Shown here: piece after piece, positions 33,395-40,929 of the stretch
Position numbering within the stretch: position 1 is the stretch's first letter
Layout of the letters: every line of letters starts with the position of its first letter
Assembly (NCBI GenBank): GCA_003599505.1
Contig: QZKO01000076.1
Location: 1 to 43,283 of the forward strand
Direction: 5' to 3'
Source of the DNA: Nitrospiraceae bacterium
Lineage (GTDB): Bacteria > Nitrospirota > Thermodesulfovibrionia > UBA6902
DNA length: 43,283 nucleotides
Made by a program: the position numbers and the translations under genes
Notes under the pieces: generated by a model
What the model saw: the letters and a program-made list of their open reading frames with translations, nothing else
The model's database searches: none
What the model was told of the DNA's origin: nothing

Positions 33395-33423
33395 AGTTTA
33401 ACAGAAAATAACCGGTGTGTGAA
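33395..33423 (-). promoter_or_regulatory. Promoter of the ABC exporter, leaderless
   Basis: Minus strand TTCACA (33418-33423), 17 nt spacer, TAAACT (33395-33400), then 6 nt to the ATG at 33388. Confidence 0.5.
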
Positions 33424-33454
33424 GCAGGGGCGCGGCGTTCCGCGTCTCTGAGGC

Positions 33455-34402
33455 TCAGGGCGCAAGAGATTTGAAAAACTGCTTCAGAGAGCGCTCAATG
33501 TTTTCATCCATGTTGACGAATTCCAGCCCCATCTCATAGCCGGACGGGCCTGCGCATGCTTCTTTCCGTGAAGACCATACGACTGTGCCGGTAAGCTGTA
33601 TTTCACTTTTTATTGACGGAAAAATTTTCACGGAATGACTGCGGCCGGCGGGCAAGGGACGTGAAACGTTCAGCCGTATGCCGCCGAGGCTTATATCTTT
33701 AAGTTCGACCATCTCCGAATCGTTCATCTCCACAAGGCATATCCTGTTCAGGCTGAGGCGGTTGTAGCGGCGTTTCTCCTGGCCGGCAACGGCGGCAGAG
33801 GCGCTCCTGACGCCTTCAGCCCGCCATGAGCGGATGACATCATTCAGAAAAAGGCGGAAATAATCGAGACCGACAGGAAGCGTTTCGCCGGGCAGTCCCG
33901 TGAAACTCGCGAATCTCTGAAGCTTTTTACCGCTGTTCCTGCCCACGCCCGTATCCAGCAGCAAAAGCCCTGCCGAGGATTTCTTAAAAAACTTTTTGGC
34001 GGTCTTCCGGTTGAGCCCGAGTTCTTTCACGCACTGAGACCATTTGTCGAGGAGCCCCGGCGTCTGCAGGCACATCCTCTCTTTCAGATAGTTGTCGATG
34101 AGTCCCCTGTTAAGGAACAAATAGAAACATTGATCAAGGAGACAAAGGCGGAACCCTGCCGGCTTTTCAGAGGGAAGCTCAAATTGACCGGCGCACCGGC
34201 CTGCTATGAAAACGGTTTGTCCGCACCTCGCCTTGGAGGAAGGAATATAACCGGACAGGGGCTTTTTTTCATCAGTGGCGGGATCGCACACGGCTGGGAA
34301 AGTGAGCACCTTTACGTCCGGGAGACTTCCGGTTTCAACAACAGCTTCCGCCTCCCGTTTATAGTTTTCGCAGATTAAAAGGCAGAGAGTTTTTTTTGCC
34401 AT
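33455..34402 (-). CDS. PilZ-domain protein with a DUF1638-like N-terminal domain
   Basis: 315 residues. The C-terminal PilZ domain (about 212-315) has the two c-di-GMP motifs RRYNRLSLNR and DISLGGIRLNV, so it probably binds c-di-GMP. The N-terminal part (about 1-200) looks like DUF1638: TLCLLICENYKREAEAVVE, then LLDQCFYLFLNRGLIDNYL, LQTPGLLDKW and GLLLLDTGVG. DUF1638 proteins otherwise occur beside corrinoid methyltransferases. This resemblance is by eye and uncertain. The ATG at 34402 lies 5 nt after TATTAT with no Shine-Dalgarno. No signal or membrane segment is seen. Confidence 0.82.
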   Translation of the reverse strand: MAKKTLCLLICENYKREAEAVVETGSLPDVKVLTFPAVCDPATDEKKPLSGYIPSSKARCGQTVFIAGRCAGQFELPSEKPAGFRLCLLDQCFYLFLNRGLIDNYLKERMCLQTPGLLDKWSQCVKELGLNRKTAKKFFKKSSAGLLLLDTGVGRNSGKKLQRFASFTGLPGETLPVGLDYFRLFLNDVIRSWRAEGVRSASAAVAGQEKRRYNRLSLNRICLVEMNDSEMVELKDISLGGIRLNVSRPLPAGRSHSVKIFPSIKSEIQLTGTVVWSSRKEACAGPSGYEMGLEFVNMDENIERSLKQFFKSLAP

Positions 34403-34407
34403 AGAGA

Positions 34408-34437
34408 ATAATACTACAAAAAAACCGGTATTGTACA
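34408..34437 (-). promoter_or_regulatory. Promoter of the PilZ gene, leaderless
   Basis: Minus strand TGTACA (34432-34437), 18 nt spacer, TATTAT (34408-34413), then 5 nt to the ATG at 34402. Confidence 0.45.
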
Positions 34438-34458
34438 GAGCAATTATTGAGTATGATG

Positions 34459-34932
34459 TTACAGTATTCTTATAACCGCGAGTTCATTGCACTCCGGAAA
34501 CTTGTGGCATTTCAGGCATTCGCCCCATATTTTTTGAGGAAGGGAATTTTTGTCGACGTCATGAAAACCGAGTCCCCTGAAAAATCCGGGATGATAGGTC
34601 AGCGCGAAGACTTTCTTCAGGCCGAGCCCCCGGGCTTCACGGAGACATTGTTTCACGAGTTTCCCGCCGATGCCTTTTCGCTGGTAATTGTCTGCTACGG
34701 CGACAGACCTGATTTCGGCAAGGTCTTCCCATAAAACATGAAGGGCCGCGACCCCGACGATCCTGCCGTCTTCAAGGCAGATAAAAAAATCACGGATATT
34801 CTCGTATATTTCATTCAACGCGCGGGGTAGCATCTCATCTTTCCCGGCAAACTGGTTGACAAGGGTATGGATGGTCTTTGCGTCTTTTATAGTCGCTTTC
34901 TGGAACCGGTAACCTGAGGTCTTCTTTTTCAT
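34459..34932 (-). CDS. GNAT N-acetyltransferase, short N-acetylglutamate synthase type
   Basis: 157 residues. The acetyl-CoA site is in VAVADNYQRKGIGGKLV and the fold runs from ATIKDAKTIHTLVNQFA to LTYHPGFFRGLGF. The C-terminal KIWGECLKCHKFPECNELAV matches short single-domain ArgA-like enzymes that make N-acetylglutamate for arginine synthesis. That role is likely but not proven. Its start overlaps the end of ppx by 4 nt, so it is the last gene of the mqnD-ppx operon. Confidence 0.85.
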   Translation of the reverse strand: MKKKTSGYRFQKATIKDAKTIHTLVNQFAGKDEMLPRALNEIYENIRDFFICLEDGRIVGVAALHVLWEDLAEIRSVAVADNYQRKGIGGKLVKQCLREARGLGLKKVFALTYHPGFFRGLGFHDVDKNSLPQKIWGECLKCHKFPECNELAVIRIL

Positions 34933-35897
34933 TTCATTATTTTTTTGTGCAGCTCTACAAGGATCCCTTCTCTCAGGCCGTGGTTGCTGACGATAATTTC
35001 TCGGAAGCCGAAGGTTTCCATCAGCTTTAGAAGTATAAGTGTTCCGGGCACTATAATGTCAAGCCTTGAAGGTTCAAAGGGAACAAGCCCCGCCCGCTCC
35101 CTTGAGCTGACCGGAGCGATATCGGAATAAATCTTTTTTACTTTGTCCAGTGTCAATCTGCTCTTGTGGATTTTATTATGCTCGAACTTCGCGAGCCCTT
35201 TTGCCACCGCTGACAGCGTTGTAACGGTGCCGGCAGTGCCTATAAGGACAGTTTTGAGTTCCGGGTCTTGAGTTTTGAGCTCTGAATATGGTGTTACGAT
35301 TGGCCCGATTTTTTCAGAAATGTACCTGTCCATCCCGATTAAATCTTCTTTAAACGGAGGGTCATGTTTCATAAACCTGCCCGCCAGGTAAACAACCCCG
35401 AGATTCAGGCTTTTGACAAGGACGGGTTTCCCCTGTTTCGCGAATATCAGCTCGGTGCTCCCCCCTCCTATGTCGACCATCAGGGCGGTTTCAGGCGCTG
35501 CGATGTCTATGAGCATGCCTGAGGCGGCTATCCTCGCTTCTTCTTCTCCGCTGATTATTTTCACGGCGAGTCCTGTTGCCCCTTTCACCTCCGCAAGAAA
35601 TTCTTTGCTGTTGCCGGCTTCTCTCAGGGCGCTTGTTGCCACGGCCCTGGTTTTATAAACATCGTATCGGGAGAGGACGGAGCTGAATCTTTTAAGGGCT
35701 GAGAGACTCTTTGACATCGCTTTCTTTTTCAGCAAACCGTTTCCGGAAAGCCCCCCCCCGAGCCTCGTGATTATCCTTTCCGAGAAGATTTCTTTTATGG
35801 AATAACTTTGTTTTTCAGGATTGAATCTGACCGTGGCGATGAGGAGTCTGAGAGTATTTGTTCCTATATCGATGGCAGCAAGCGTTTTGTTATTCAC
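34929..35897 (-). CDS. ppx: Ppx/GppA family phosphatase
   Basis: 322 residues, the length of short Ppx/GppA proteins. ASKHA-fold motifs AAIDIGTNTLRLLI, MVDIGGGSTELIF and GTAGTVTTLSAV are present. It hydrolyses polyphosphate and/or pppGpp. About 12 residues near 204-215 (SELKTQDPELKT) are encoded by an inserted repeat just before the GTAGTVT strand. It overlaps mqnD and the acetyltransferase gene by 4 nt each. Confidence 0.92.
   Translation of the reverse strand: MNNKTLAAIDIGTNTLRLLIATVRFNPEKQSYSIKEIFSERIITRLGGGLSGNGLLKKKAMSKSLSALKRFSSVLSRYDVYKTRAVATSALREAGNSKEFLAEVKGATGLAVKIISGEEEARIAASGMLIDIAAPETALMVDIGGGSTELIFAKQGKPVLVKSLNLGVVYLAGRFMKHDPPFKEDLIGMDRYISEKIGPIVTPYSELKTQDPELKTVLIGTAGTVTTLSAVAKGLAKFEHNKIHKSRLTLDKVKKIYSDIAPVSSRERAGLVPFEPSRLDIIVPGTLILLKLMETFGFREIIVSNHGLREGILVELHKKIMK
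35251..35283. repeat. AACTCAAA-type iterated repeat inside ppx
   Basis: On the minus strand it reads GAGCTCAAAACTCAAGACCC then GGAACTCAAAAC, in frame as SELKTQDPELKT. It shares CCGGAACNCAAAACT with the copy in priA (11058-11092). Confidence 0.65.
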
Positions 35898-36781
35898 AAA
35901 GGAACCCCTGCATCCTCTGCGCGTGATAGGAGTTCTCTCACGGCCTTCTCGCCTTCCGCTCCGATGTCCAGTGAAAAGTCATTCACATAGAGGTTTATGT
36001 GCTGATTTATGACATCGTCTGAAAGTTCCTGAGAGTGCAACTTAATGTATTTCATGGTTTCAGGGCGATGACTGAAAGCGTATTCAACGCTCTGCCTGAT
36101 GAGAGAATTTATCTTCTCGTGCAATCTGTCGTCAATGGATTTTTTTGCAATAATGCATCCAAGAGGAATCGGGAGGTCTGTTTCTTTTTCCCACCATTCG
36201 CCGAGGTCGATGATCTGTTTGAGTCCATATGCCGGATAAGTGAACCTGCTTTCATGGATTATCAGGCCGGCGTCAACTTCCCCGGCCGCGACTGCGTCCA
36301 TAATCCTGTGGAAAGGCATCTCGACAAAGACAGGGGCCAGGGGGCAAACGTCAAGGGTAGGGGCAGACCCCTGTGTCTGCCCGCATGTAGGGGCGGGTTT
36401 TAAACCCGCCCTTCTGAATGCAGGATCATATAACTGCAACAGTAAGAATGCCGTGGTCAGCCTTCCGGGTATTGCGATTTTCTTGCCCCTCAGTTCCTCC
36501 ATCGTGAAATCATGTTTTGCCACGACAAGGGGCCCGCATCCCCTGCCGAGCGCGCCACCCGCGCGCAGGAGGCGATATTTGCCGCGCATATGACCAAAGG
36601 CGTGGTAAGAGACTTTTGACAGATCGAGTTCGGCATTCAGCGACTTTTGATTAAGGGTCTCGACGTCAAGAAGGACCTCTTTGAAATTCAGTTCGCCCGT
36701 GTCGATTTTACCATGGACCAGCGCGTAGAAGATAAAGGTGTCGTTAGGGCAGGGGGAGTAGCCGAGGGTGAATAATTTCAT
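35894..36781 (-). CDS. mqnD: 1,4-dihydroxy-6-naphthoate synthase (futalosine pathway)
   Basis: 295 residues. GYSPCPNDTFIFYALVHGKI at the N-terminus is the MqnD signature; the catalytic His is His176 in AGLIIHESRF. It converts cyclic dehypoxanthine futalosine to 1,4-dihydroxy-6-naphthoate in menaquinone synthesis, so this organism uses the futalosine route. Residues about 124-144 (RAGLKPAPTCGQTQGSAPT) are encoded by two adjacent palindromes inserted in frame between a helix and the PVFVEMPF strand. It is first in an operon with ppx and an acetyltransferase. Confidence 0.93.
   Translation of the reverse strand: MKLFTLGYSPCPNDTFIFYALVHGKIDTGELNFKEVLLDVETLNQKSLNAELDLSKVSYHAFGHMRGKYRLLRAGGALGRGCGPLVVAKHDFTMEELRGKKIAIPGRLTTAFLLLQLYDPAFRRAGLKPAPTCGQTQGSAPTLDVCPLAPVFVEMPFHRIMDAVAAGEVDAGLIIHESRFTYPAYGLKQIIDLGEWWEKETDLPIPLGCIIAKKSIDDRLHEKINSLIRQSVEYAFSHRPETMKYIKLHSQELSDDVINQHINLYVNDFSLDIGAEGEKAVRELLSRAEDAGVPL
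36358..36411. repeat. Double TAGGGGC palindrome inserted in frame in mqnD
   Basis: GGGCAGAC (36361-36368) pairs with GTCTGCCC (36375-36382), and GGGCGGGTTT (36391-36400) with AAACCCGCCC (36402-36411); each is preceded by GTAG. The insertion keeps the mqnD frame and encodes RAGLKPAPT plus a Gly/Gln/Thr segment. Confidence 0.8.
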
Positions 36782-36850
36782 AATGAGTAATTAGTAATTA
36801 ACAATGAGTAATTCCTTCATTGATCATTGTTAATTTCTAATTGTTAATTA
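36780..36850. repeat. AT-rich palindromic dispersed repeat, copy C
   Basis: TAATGAGTAATTAGTAATTA at the left and CTAATTGTTAATTA at the right, around AATTCCTTCATT. It overlaps the mqnD start codon edge and the iscU stop codon, filling the whole gap between the two genes. Confidence 0.75.
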
Positions 36851-37216
36851 TTTTTGTTTATTCCTGTAATCCTCAATCGCCTTATGCAATGCGTCGGCCC
36901 CGAGGTTGGAGCAGTGCATTTTTTGGGGAGGCAGGCCGTCAAGGGCCTCGGCAAGAGAGGCTTTTGTTATCTTCAGGGCTTCATCGAGGGTCATGCCTTT
37001 TGCCATCTCGGTGACCATGCTTGAGACCGCGATAGCGGCGCCGCACCCGAAGGTCTGGAATTTCGCGTCGGTTATTTTATTGTCTTTGACTTTGATGTAT
37101 ATCTTCATCACGTCGCCGCATACCGGGTTCCCCTCCGTCCCGATTCCGTCCGCGTCTGGCATCTCCCCGACGTTCCGGGGATTGCTGAAATGGTCCATTA
37201 CTTTTGCGCTGTACAT
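36848..37216 (-). CDS. iscU: Iron-sulfur cluster scaffold IscU/NifU N-terminal type
   Basis: 122 residues from the ATG at 37216, chosen because GGAGGG lies 6 nt upstream and the conserved MYSAKVMDHFSNPRNVGE starts there; the frame runs back to 37240 inside nifS. The three cluster-binding cysteines lie in GNPVCGD, FGCGAAIA and MHCSNLG, with the ligand-exchange Asp after the first. It assembles [2Fe-2S] clusters using sulfur from the desulfurase encoded just upstream. The start overlaps the nifS end. The stop lies in a repeat. Confidence 0.94.
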   Translation of the reverse strand: MYSAKVMDHFSNPRNVGEMPDADGIGTEGNPVCGDVMKIYIKVKDNKITDAKFQTFGCGAAIAVSSMVTEMAKGMTLDEALKITKASLAEALDGLPPQKMHCSNLGADALHKAIEDYRNKQK

Positions 37217-38394
37217 GCCGAACCCTCCGTTCCTTCCCATCCCTTTGCATAAGGCGATATCTCCCTGAGGCGGGAAATGATCTGTGGAAAAGTCTCATTG
37301 AAATAATTTATGTCGTTATCCGTTATTTCTTCTCCAAGAGTGAACACTACGGACCCCTGGGCCACATGCGCGGGGATGCCGATCGAAATCAAAACAGGTG
37401 AGGCCTTCAGGGCCTTTGAGCTGCACGCGGAGCCGCTTGCCGCGTAAACGCCTTTTGCGGAAAGCAGCAGCAGCATTGCTTCACCTTCTATATATTCGAC
37501 CACAAAACTCGCGTGACCGGGCAGTCTTTTATCAGGGTGTCCTGTGAGAAGTACTTTATCGGTTTTCAGGGCGTTATTCACCAACTTGTCCCTTAACGCT
37601 TTTACGTGTTCTATTCGTTTCCTCAAATCCCTCTTCGCGAGTTCCGCGGCCTTCCCCATGCCGACGATCGCGGGTACGTTTTCCGTTCCGGCGCGCCTGC
37701 CGCCCTCCTGGATTCCGCCGTAAATCAGCGGTACAATCCTTGTGCCTTCTTTCACGTAAAGCGCGGCAGCGCCTTTGGGGCCGTAAAACTGGTGCGCCGC
37801 GAACGAGATCAGGTCCGCGTTCAGGGACTGAACGTCTACCGGTATGTTCCCCACTGACGCCACGGCGTCGGTGTGGAATATCACGCCTTTCTGCTTCGCG
37901 ATCCTGCCGATTTCTTCAACATGCTGTATCGTGCCGATTTCAGGGCTTGCGTGGATGACAGAGACCAGGATGGTCTCTTTTATAATCGCTTTTTCGACAT
38001 CCGCCGGATTGACGGTCCCGTATTTATCAACGGGCAGATACGTGACCGCGAAGCCCTGCTTTTCAAGGAAGCGCGCGGTATTCAGGATGGAGTGATGCTC
38101 AATCTTTGATACTATGATATGTTTTCCCTTGCTCTGGTTGGCGTAAGCGATCCCCTTGACGGCAAAATTATTTGCCTCGGCCCCGCTTGCGGTAAAGATA
38201 ATTTCCTTTGGTTTCGCGTTAATGAGGGCGGCGACGCATTCGCGCGCGTTTTCTATCGCCTCTCTCGCATGCATGCCGGGCTCGTATATGCTCAGGGGAT
38301 TGCCGAAGTGTTCTTTGAAATAAGGCGCCATCGCCTCGAAAACTTCGGGATGAAGAGGATTTGTAGCGACATAATCAAGATATATCTTATTCAT
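37198..38394 (-). CDS. nifS: Cysteine desulfurase-like protein (NifS/IscS), PLP lysine replaced by Gln
   Basis: 398 residues. Group I cysteine desulfurase fold with EHHSIL (His101), FHTDAVA (Asp176), GRRAGTEN and the catalytic cysteine loop AASGSACSS (Cys324). The PLP-binding lysine normally found in SxHKxxGPKG is missing: the sequence is SFAAHQFYGPKG with Gln202 in its place. Without it a normal internal aldimine cannot form. An IscS with its lysine replaced has been described in Archaeoglobus, so a structural or alternative role is possible. GGAG lies 6 nt before the ATG. It lies between tusA-like and iscU in an iscR-led operon. Confidence 0.9.
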   Translation of the reverse strand: MNKIYLDYVATNPLHPEVFEAMAPYFKEHFGNPLSIYEPGMHAREAIENARECVAALINAKPKEIIFTASGAEANNFAVKGIAYANQSKGKHIIVSKIEHHSILNTARFLEKQGFAVTYLPVDKYGTVNPADVEKAIIKETILVSVIHASPEIGTIQHVEEIGRIAKQKGVIFHTDAVASVGNIPVDVQSLNADLISFAAHQFYGPKGAAALYVKEGTRIVPLIYGGIQEGGRRAGTENVPAIVGMGKAAELAKRDLRKRIEHVKALRDKLVNNALKTDKVLLTGHPDKRLPGHASFVVEYIEGEAMLLLLSAKGVYAASGSACSSKALKASPVLISIGIPAHVAQGSVVFTLGEEITDNDINYFNETFPQIISRLREISPYAKGWEGTEGSACTAQK

Positions 38395-38423
38395 GACGGC
38401 TCCTTGCGGCGGACCGTATCCGT

Positions 38424-38774
38424 TTAATGTTTTCCGTCAGGAACAGACTGATCGCGAACTGCGGAAAACGGACACGTGACGCATTTTTTCCTTATATAAA
38501 ATTTATAATGGTCCAGGTCTTCGAAAATACCCAGGAAATCATATCCGGTCTTGGCGCACCATGAAGGGATGTCTTCAAGAGCGCCGTCATAATCTGTTAG
38601 AATGGCCAATATCTGGCCGGGCTTCAGCTCCTTTACCTGCTCTTCAATAGTCAGAAGGTGCATAGGACACATCATGTAAATGATGTCGGTGGTTAAATCA
38701 GCCTGAATGGGGCCGTCAAGGAATTTAAGCCGGTTGCTGTTTTCCAATTTTAATAGCGCCTCCGATGCCGACAA
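38424..38774 (-). CDS. TusA-family sulfur carrier protein
   Basis: 116 residues with a TTG start at 38774 behind GAGGTGAG. The TusA/SirA core starts at CPMHLLTIEEQVKELKPGQI, with Cys in the CPxP-like position, and continues IPSWCAKTGYDFL and YKFYIRK. The N-terminal 30 residues and a C-terminal CVTCPF tail are additions. It probably carries persulfide sulfur from the desulfurase. It lies 4 nt after iscR. Confidence 0.85.
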   Translation of the reverse strand: MSASEALLKLENSNRLKFLDGPIQADLTTDIIYMMCPMHLLTIEEQVKELKPGQILAILTDYDGALEDIPSWCAKTGYDFLGIFEDLDHYKFYIRKKCVTCPFSAVRDQSVPDGKH

Positions 38775-38778
38775 AATC

Positions 38779-39204
38779 TCACCTCAATAATTTTGCTTCT
38801 TCTTTCAGTAAATCATTCAGACTGATGGTGCCCAGGAACCCTTCTATCTTTTCTCCGAGAGATTTCCACAGAAGTCTTGCCACGCAGCCTTCGACACGCG
38901 TACAGCCTTTGGCCTTTGGCCCGAGACACTGTGTAATAGTCACCGGCCCTTCAAGGGCATTCAGGATCATGCCTATGCTTATTTCCCCGGGTTTCCCGGA
39001 TATTATATATCCTCCGCCCGGCCCTTTCCGGCTTTTAATAAGCCTTGACCTGCGCAGCCTGTTCAGCAATTGTTCGAGATAAGCGACGGAAACGTCCTGC
39101 CGCTCGGCGATTTCCTTTATTGTTAAAGGTCCCTTTTCATAATTCTTTGCCAGCTCGAACATGGCCCTGACGCCGTATTGTCCTTTTGTTGACAGCCTGA
39201 GCAT
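38779..39204 (-). CDS. iscR: Rrf2-family regulator, IscR-like
   Basis: 141 residues. The N-terminal winged helix begins LRLSTKGQYGVRAMFELAKN and includes SVAYLEQLLNRLRRSRLIKS and KGPGGGY. Cys93, Cys101 and Cys107 match the spacing of the [2Fe-2S] ligands of IscR. It senses iron-sulfur status and should repress its own operon. The ATG at 39204 has no Shine-Dalgarno and lies 6 nt after a -10 box. Confidence 0.92.
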   Translation of the reverse strand: MLRLSTKGQYGVRAMFELAKNYEKGPLTIKEIAERQDVSVAYLEQLLNRLRRSRLIKSRKGPGGGYIISGKPGEISIGMILNALEGPVTITQCLGPKAKGCTRVEGCVARLLWKSLGEKIEGFLGTISLNDLLKEEAKLLR

Positions 39205-39210
39205 GTAATA

Positions 39211-39239
39211 AGAATATAATAGCCTACTAAAATTGTCAA
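39211..39239 (-). promoter_or_regulatory. Promoter of the isc operon, leaderless
   Basis: Minus strand perfect TTGACA (39234-39239), 17 nt spacer and TATTCT (39211-39216), then 6 nt to the iscR ATG. The sequence between the boxes (TTTTAGTAGGCTATTA) is a likely place for IscR to bind. Confidence 0.65.
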
Positions 39240-39317
39240 TTATTATTTGTAAAAGTTTTCACCTGGTAGTTGTTTGTCTTCAAGCCGGCAACCAACAACT
39301 TAATCACATTATTTAGT

Positions 39318-39323
39318 TATAAT
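39318..39323 (+). promoter_or_regulatory. -10 box of the second radical SAM gene
   Basis: A perfect TATAAT, 6 nt before the ATG at 39330, with no Shine-Dalgarno. No clear -35 box is seen at 17 nt. Confidence 0.4.
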
Positions 39324-39329
39324 AATCCG

Positions 39330-40916
39330 ATGAAGCTGCTTCTCATTTCCCTGCAATCCAACGCCTATGTGACAGGACTGAAATATGTCGCCGCGAACGC
39401 CGGGACAGGCGGGCATGACGTCCGGATACTTTTTCTTCCCGGTCATCTTGAAGCTCGTCTGAATCCGGAGATTGAAAATTTTATCAGGGATTATAAACCT
39501 GATTTAATCGGAATCAGCCTGATGTCGATAGAGTTCTATCCGGCAAAGAACCTGACGCGCCTTCTGAAGGAGAGGTTCGACACTCCGGTCGTCTGGGGCG
39601 GGGTGCACGCGATCATTAAACCCGAAGAATGCGTAAAGTACGTGGACTACGTGTGCACCGGCGAAGGGGAGCGCGTAATCGTCTCATTGCTTCAGCACCT
39701 GGGGACCAGCGGGAAAAATGTCCCTCCGGAAATTCCGGGCATATGGGCAAACCATGACGGAGGGGTAATAAAACAACCCGTCGCTCCGCCGGAGGATAAT
39801 CTCGACAGTCTTCCTTTCCAGGAATACCTGCCGGATTATTTCTACGGCCTGCATAACGGGAGCATTTACAATTTTTCCGGACGACATCAGGGACTTTTTC
39901 GCCGGTATGCCCTGTACGGCGGCACCTGCCATATGATGATAACGACAAGAGGCTGTCCGTTCCACTGTTCATACTGCGGGAACTCCGTTCTTATGAGCGT
40001 GTACGGCAAAAAGGTCAGGGAGAGGTCCGTCAAAAACGTAATGGATGAAATACTTGAAGTAATAAAGAACCCCCATATACTTTACATAAATTTTCAGGAC
40101 GACTGTTTCTTTACGCACAGCGAAGAGTGGGTCGCCGAGTTCTGCAGCCGGTACAAGAGGCTTGTCAACCTGCCGTTTATTGCGAGGGTAATTCCCACCA
40201 TGATGAGCAGGAAAAAAATATTCATGCTCAGGGACGCCGGACTCTGCTGGATAGTAATGGGCATACAGTCCGGTAGCGACCGCGTCAACTTTGAGATATA
40301 CCGCAGGAATATCCGTTTTTCATCCGTAAAGAAGGCGGCGGACATTATTGCCGGCACAGGGGCGGCGGCGTTTTATGAGATGATAGTCGATAACCCGTAT
40401 GAAACGGAAGAGGAGAGGATGGAGACCGTTGAAGCAGTTTCATCTCTGAAAAAACCGTATATTGTCTCACTCGCCCATCTGACCTTTTTTCCCGGGACTC
40501 CGCTTGCGGAAAAGGCGCTGAAGGACGGTATCGCGTCTTCCGACGCGTATCTTTTCCGTTATCTGCTCAATATTAACGAGACATATACGAACAGGCTTCT
40601 CGCCGTAACCCCGTGTACCCCCCGGTTTCTTGTCCGATACCTGAATAAGCCTGAAACTCTGAGAACAAGGCCCCGTGTTCTTCTTCTGACTATTCTGCAT
40701 TTTACTGTAAAGCGGTTCATTGAACCTGCCTTTTTTATGGTCATTACGGTCAAGGCGCTGAATTACAGGGTCGACCGGATAGTCAGGACCGTTCTTGGAA
40801 ACTGGAGGTCCACACTGGCAAGGCTTGTTTCAAAATACCTGGGCGGGAGCGACCTGGAGTTCGACCGGAGGCTTGCCTCAGCCAAAGAAAATATGCCGGA
40901 GCTGTTTGAAAAATGA
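39330..40916 (+). CDS. B12-binding-domain radical SAM protein
   Basis: 528 residues from the ATG at 39330, where the first strand MKLLLISLQSNAY begins; the frame extends to 39270 without a better start. N-terminal cobalamin-binding-like domain (about 1-150; YKPDLIGISLMSIEFYPA, YVCTGEGERVIV). The radical SAM domain has CPFHCSYC, then FQDDCFF. FFPGTPLAEKALKDG is typical of the group. The C-terminal 120 residues are hydrophobic in part (VKRFIEPAFFMVITVKALNY). Substrate unknown. It converges on a glycosyltransferase. Confidence 0.85.
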   Translation: MKLLLISLQSNAYVTGLKYVAANAGTGGHDVRILFLPGHLEARLNPEIENFIRDYKPDLIGISLMSIEFYPAKNLTRLLKERFDTPVVWGGVHAIIKPEECVKYVDYVCTGEGERVIVSLLQHLGTSGKNVPPEIPGIWANHDGGVIKQPVAPPEDNLDSLPFQEYLPDYFYGLHNGSIYNFSGRHQGLFRRYALYGGTCHMMITTRGCPFHCSYCGNSVLMSVYGKKVRERSVKNVMDEILEVIKNPHILYINFQDDCFFTHSEEWVAEFCSRYKRLVNLPFIARVIPTMMSRKKIFMLRDAGLCWIVMGIQSGSDRVNFEIYRRNIRFSSVKKAADIIAGTGAAAFYEMIVDNPYETEEERMETVEAVSSLKKPYIVSLAHLTFFPGTPLAEKALKDGIASSDAYLFRYLLNINETYTNRLLAVTPCTPRFLVRYLNKPETLRTRPRVLLLTILHFTVKRFIEPAFFMVITVKALNYRVDRIVRTVLGNWRSTLARLVSKYLGGSDLEFDRRLASAKENMPELFEK

Positions 40917-40929
40917 AGGGAGGAGTAGC

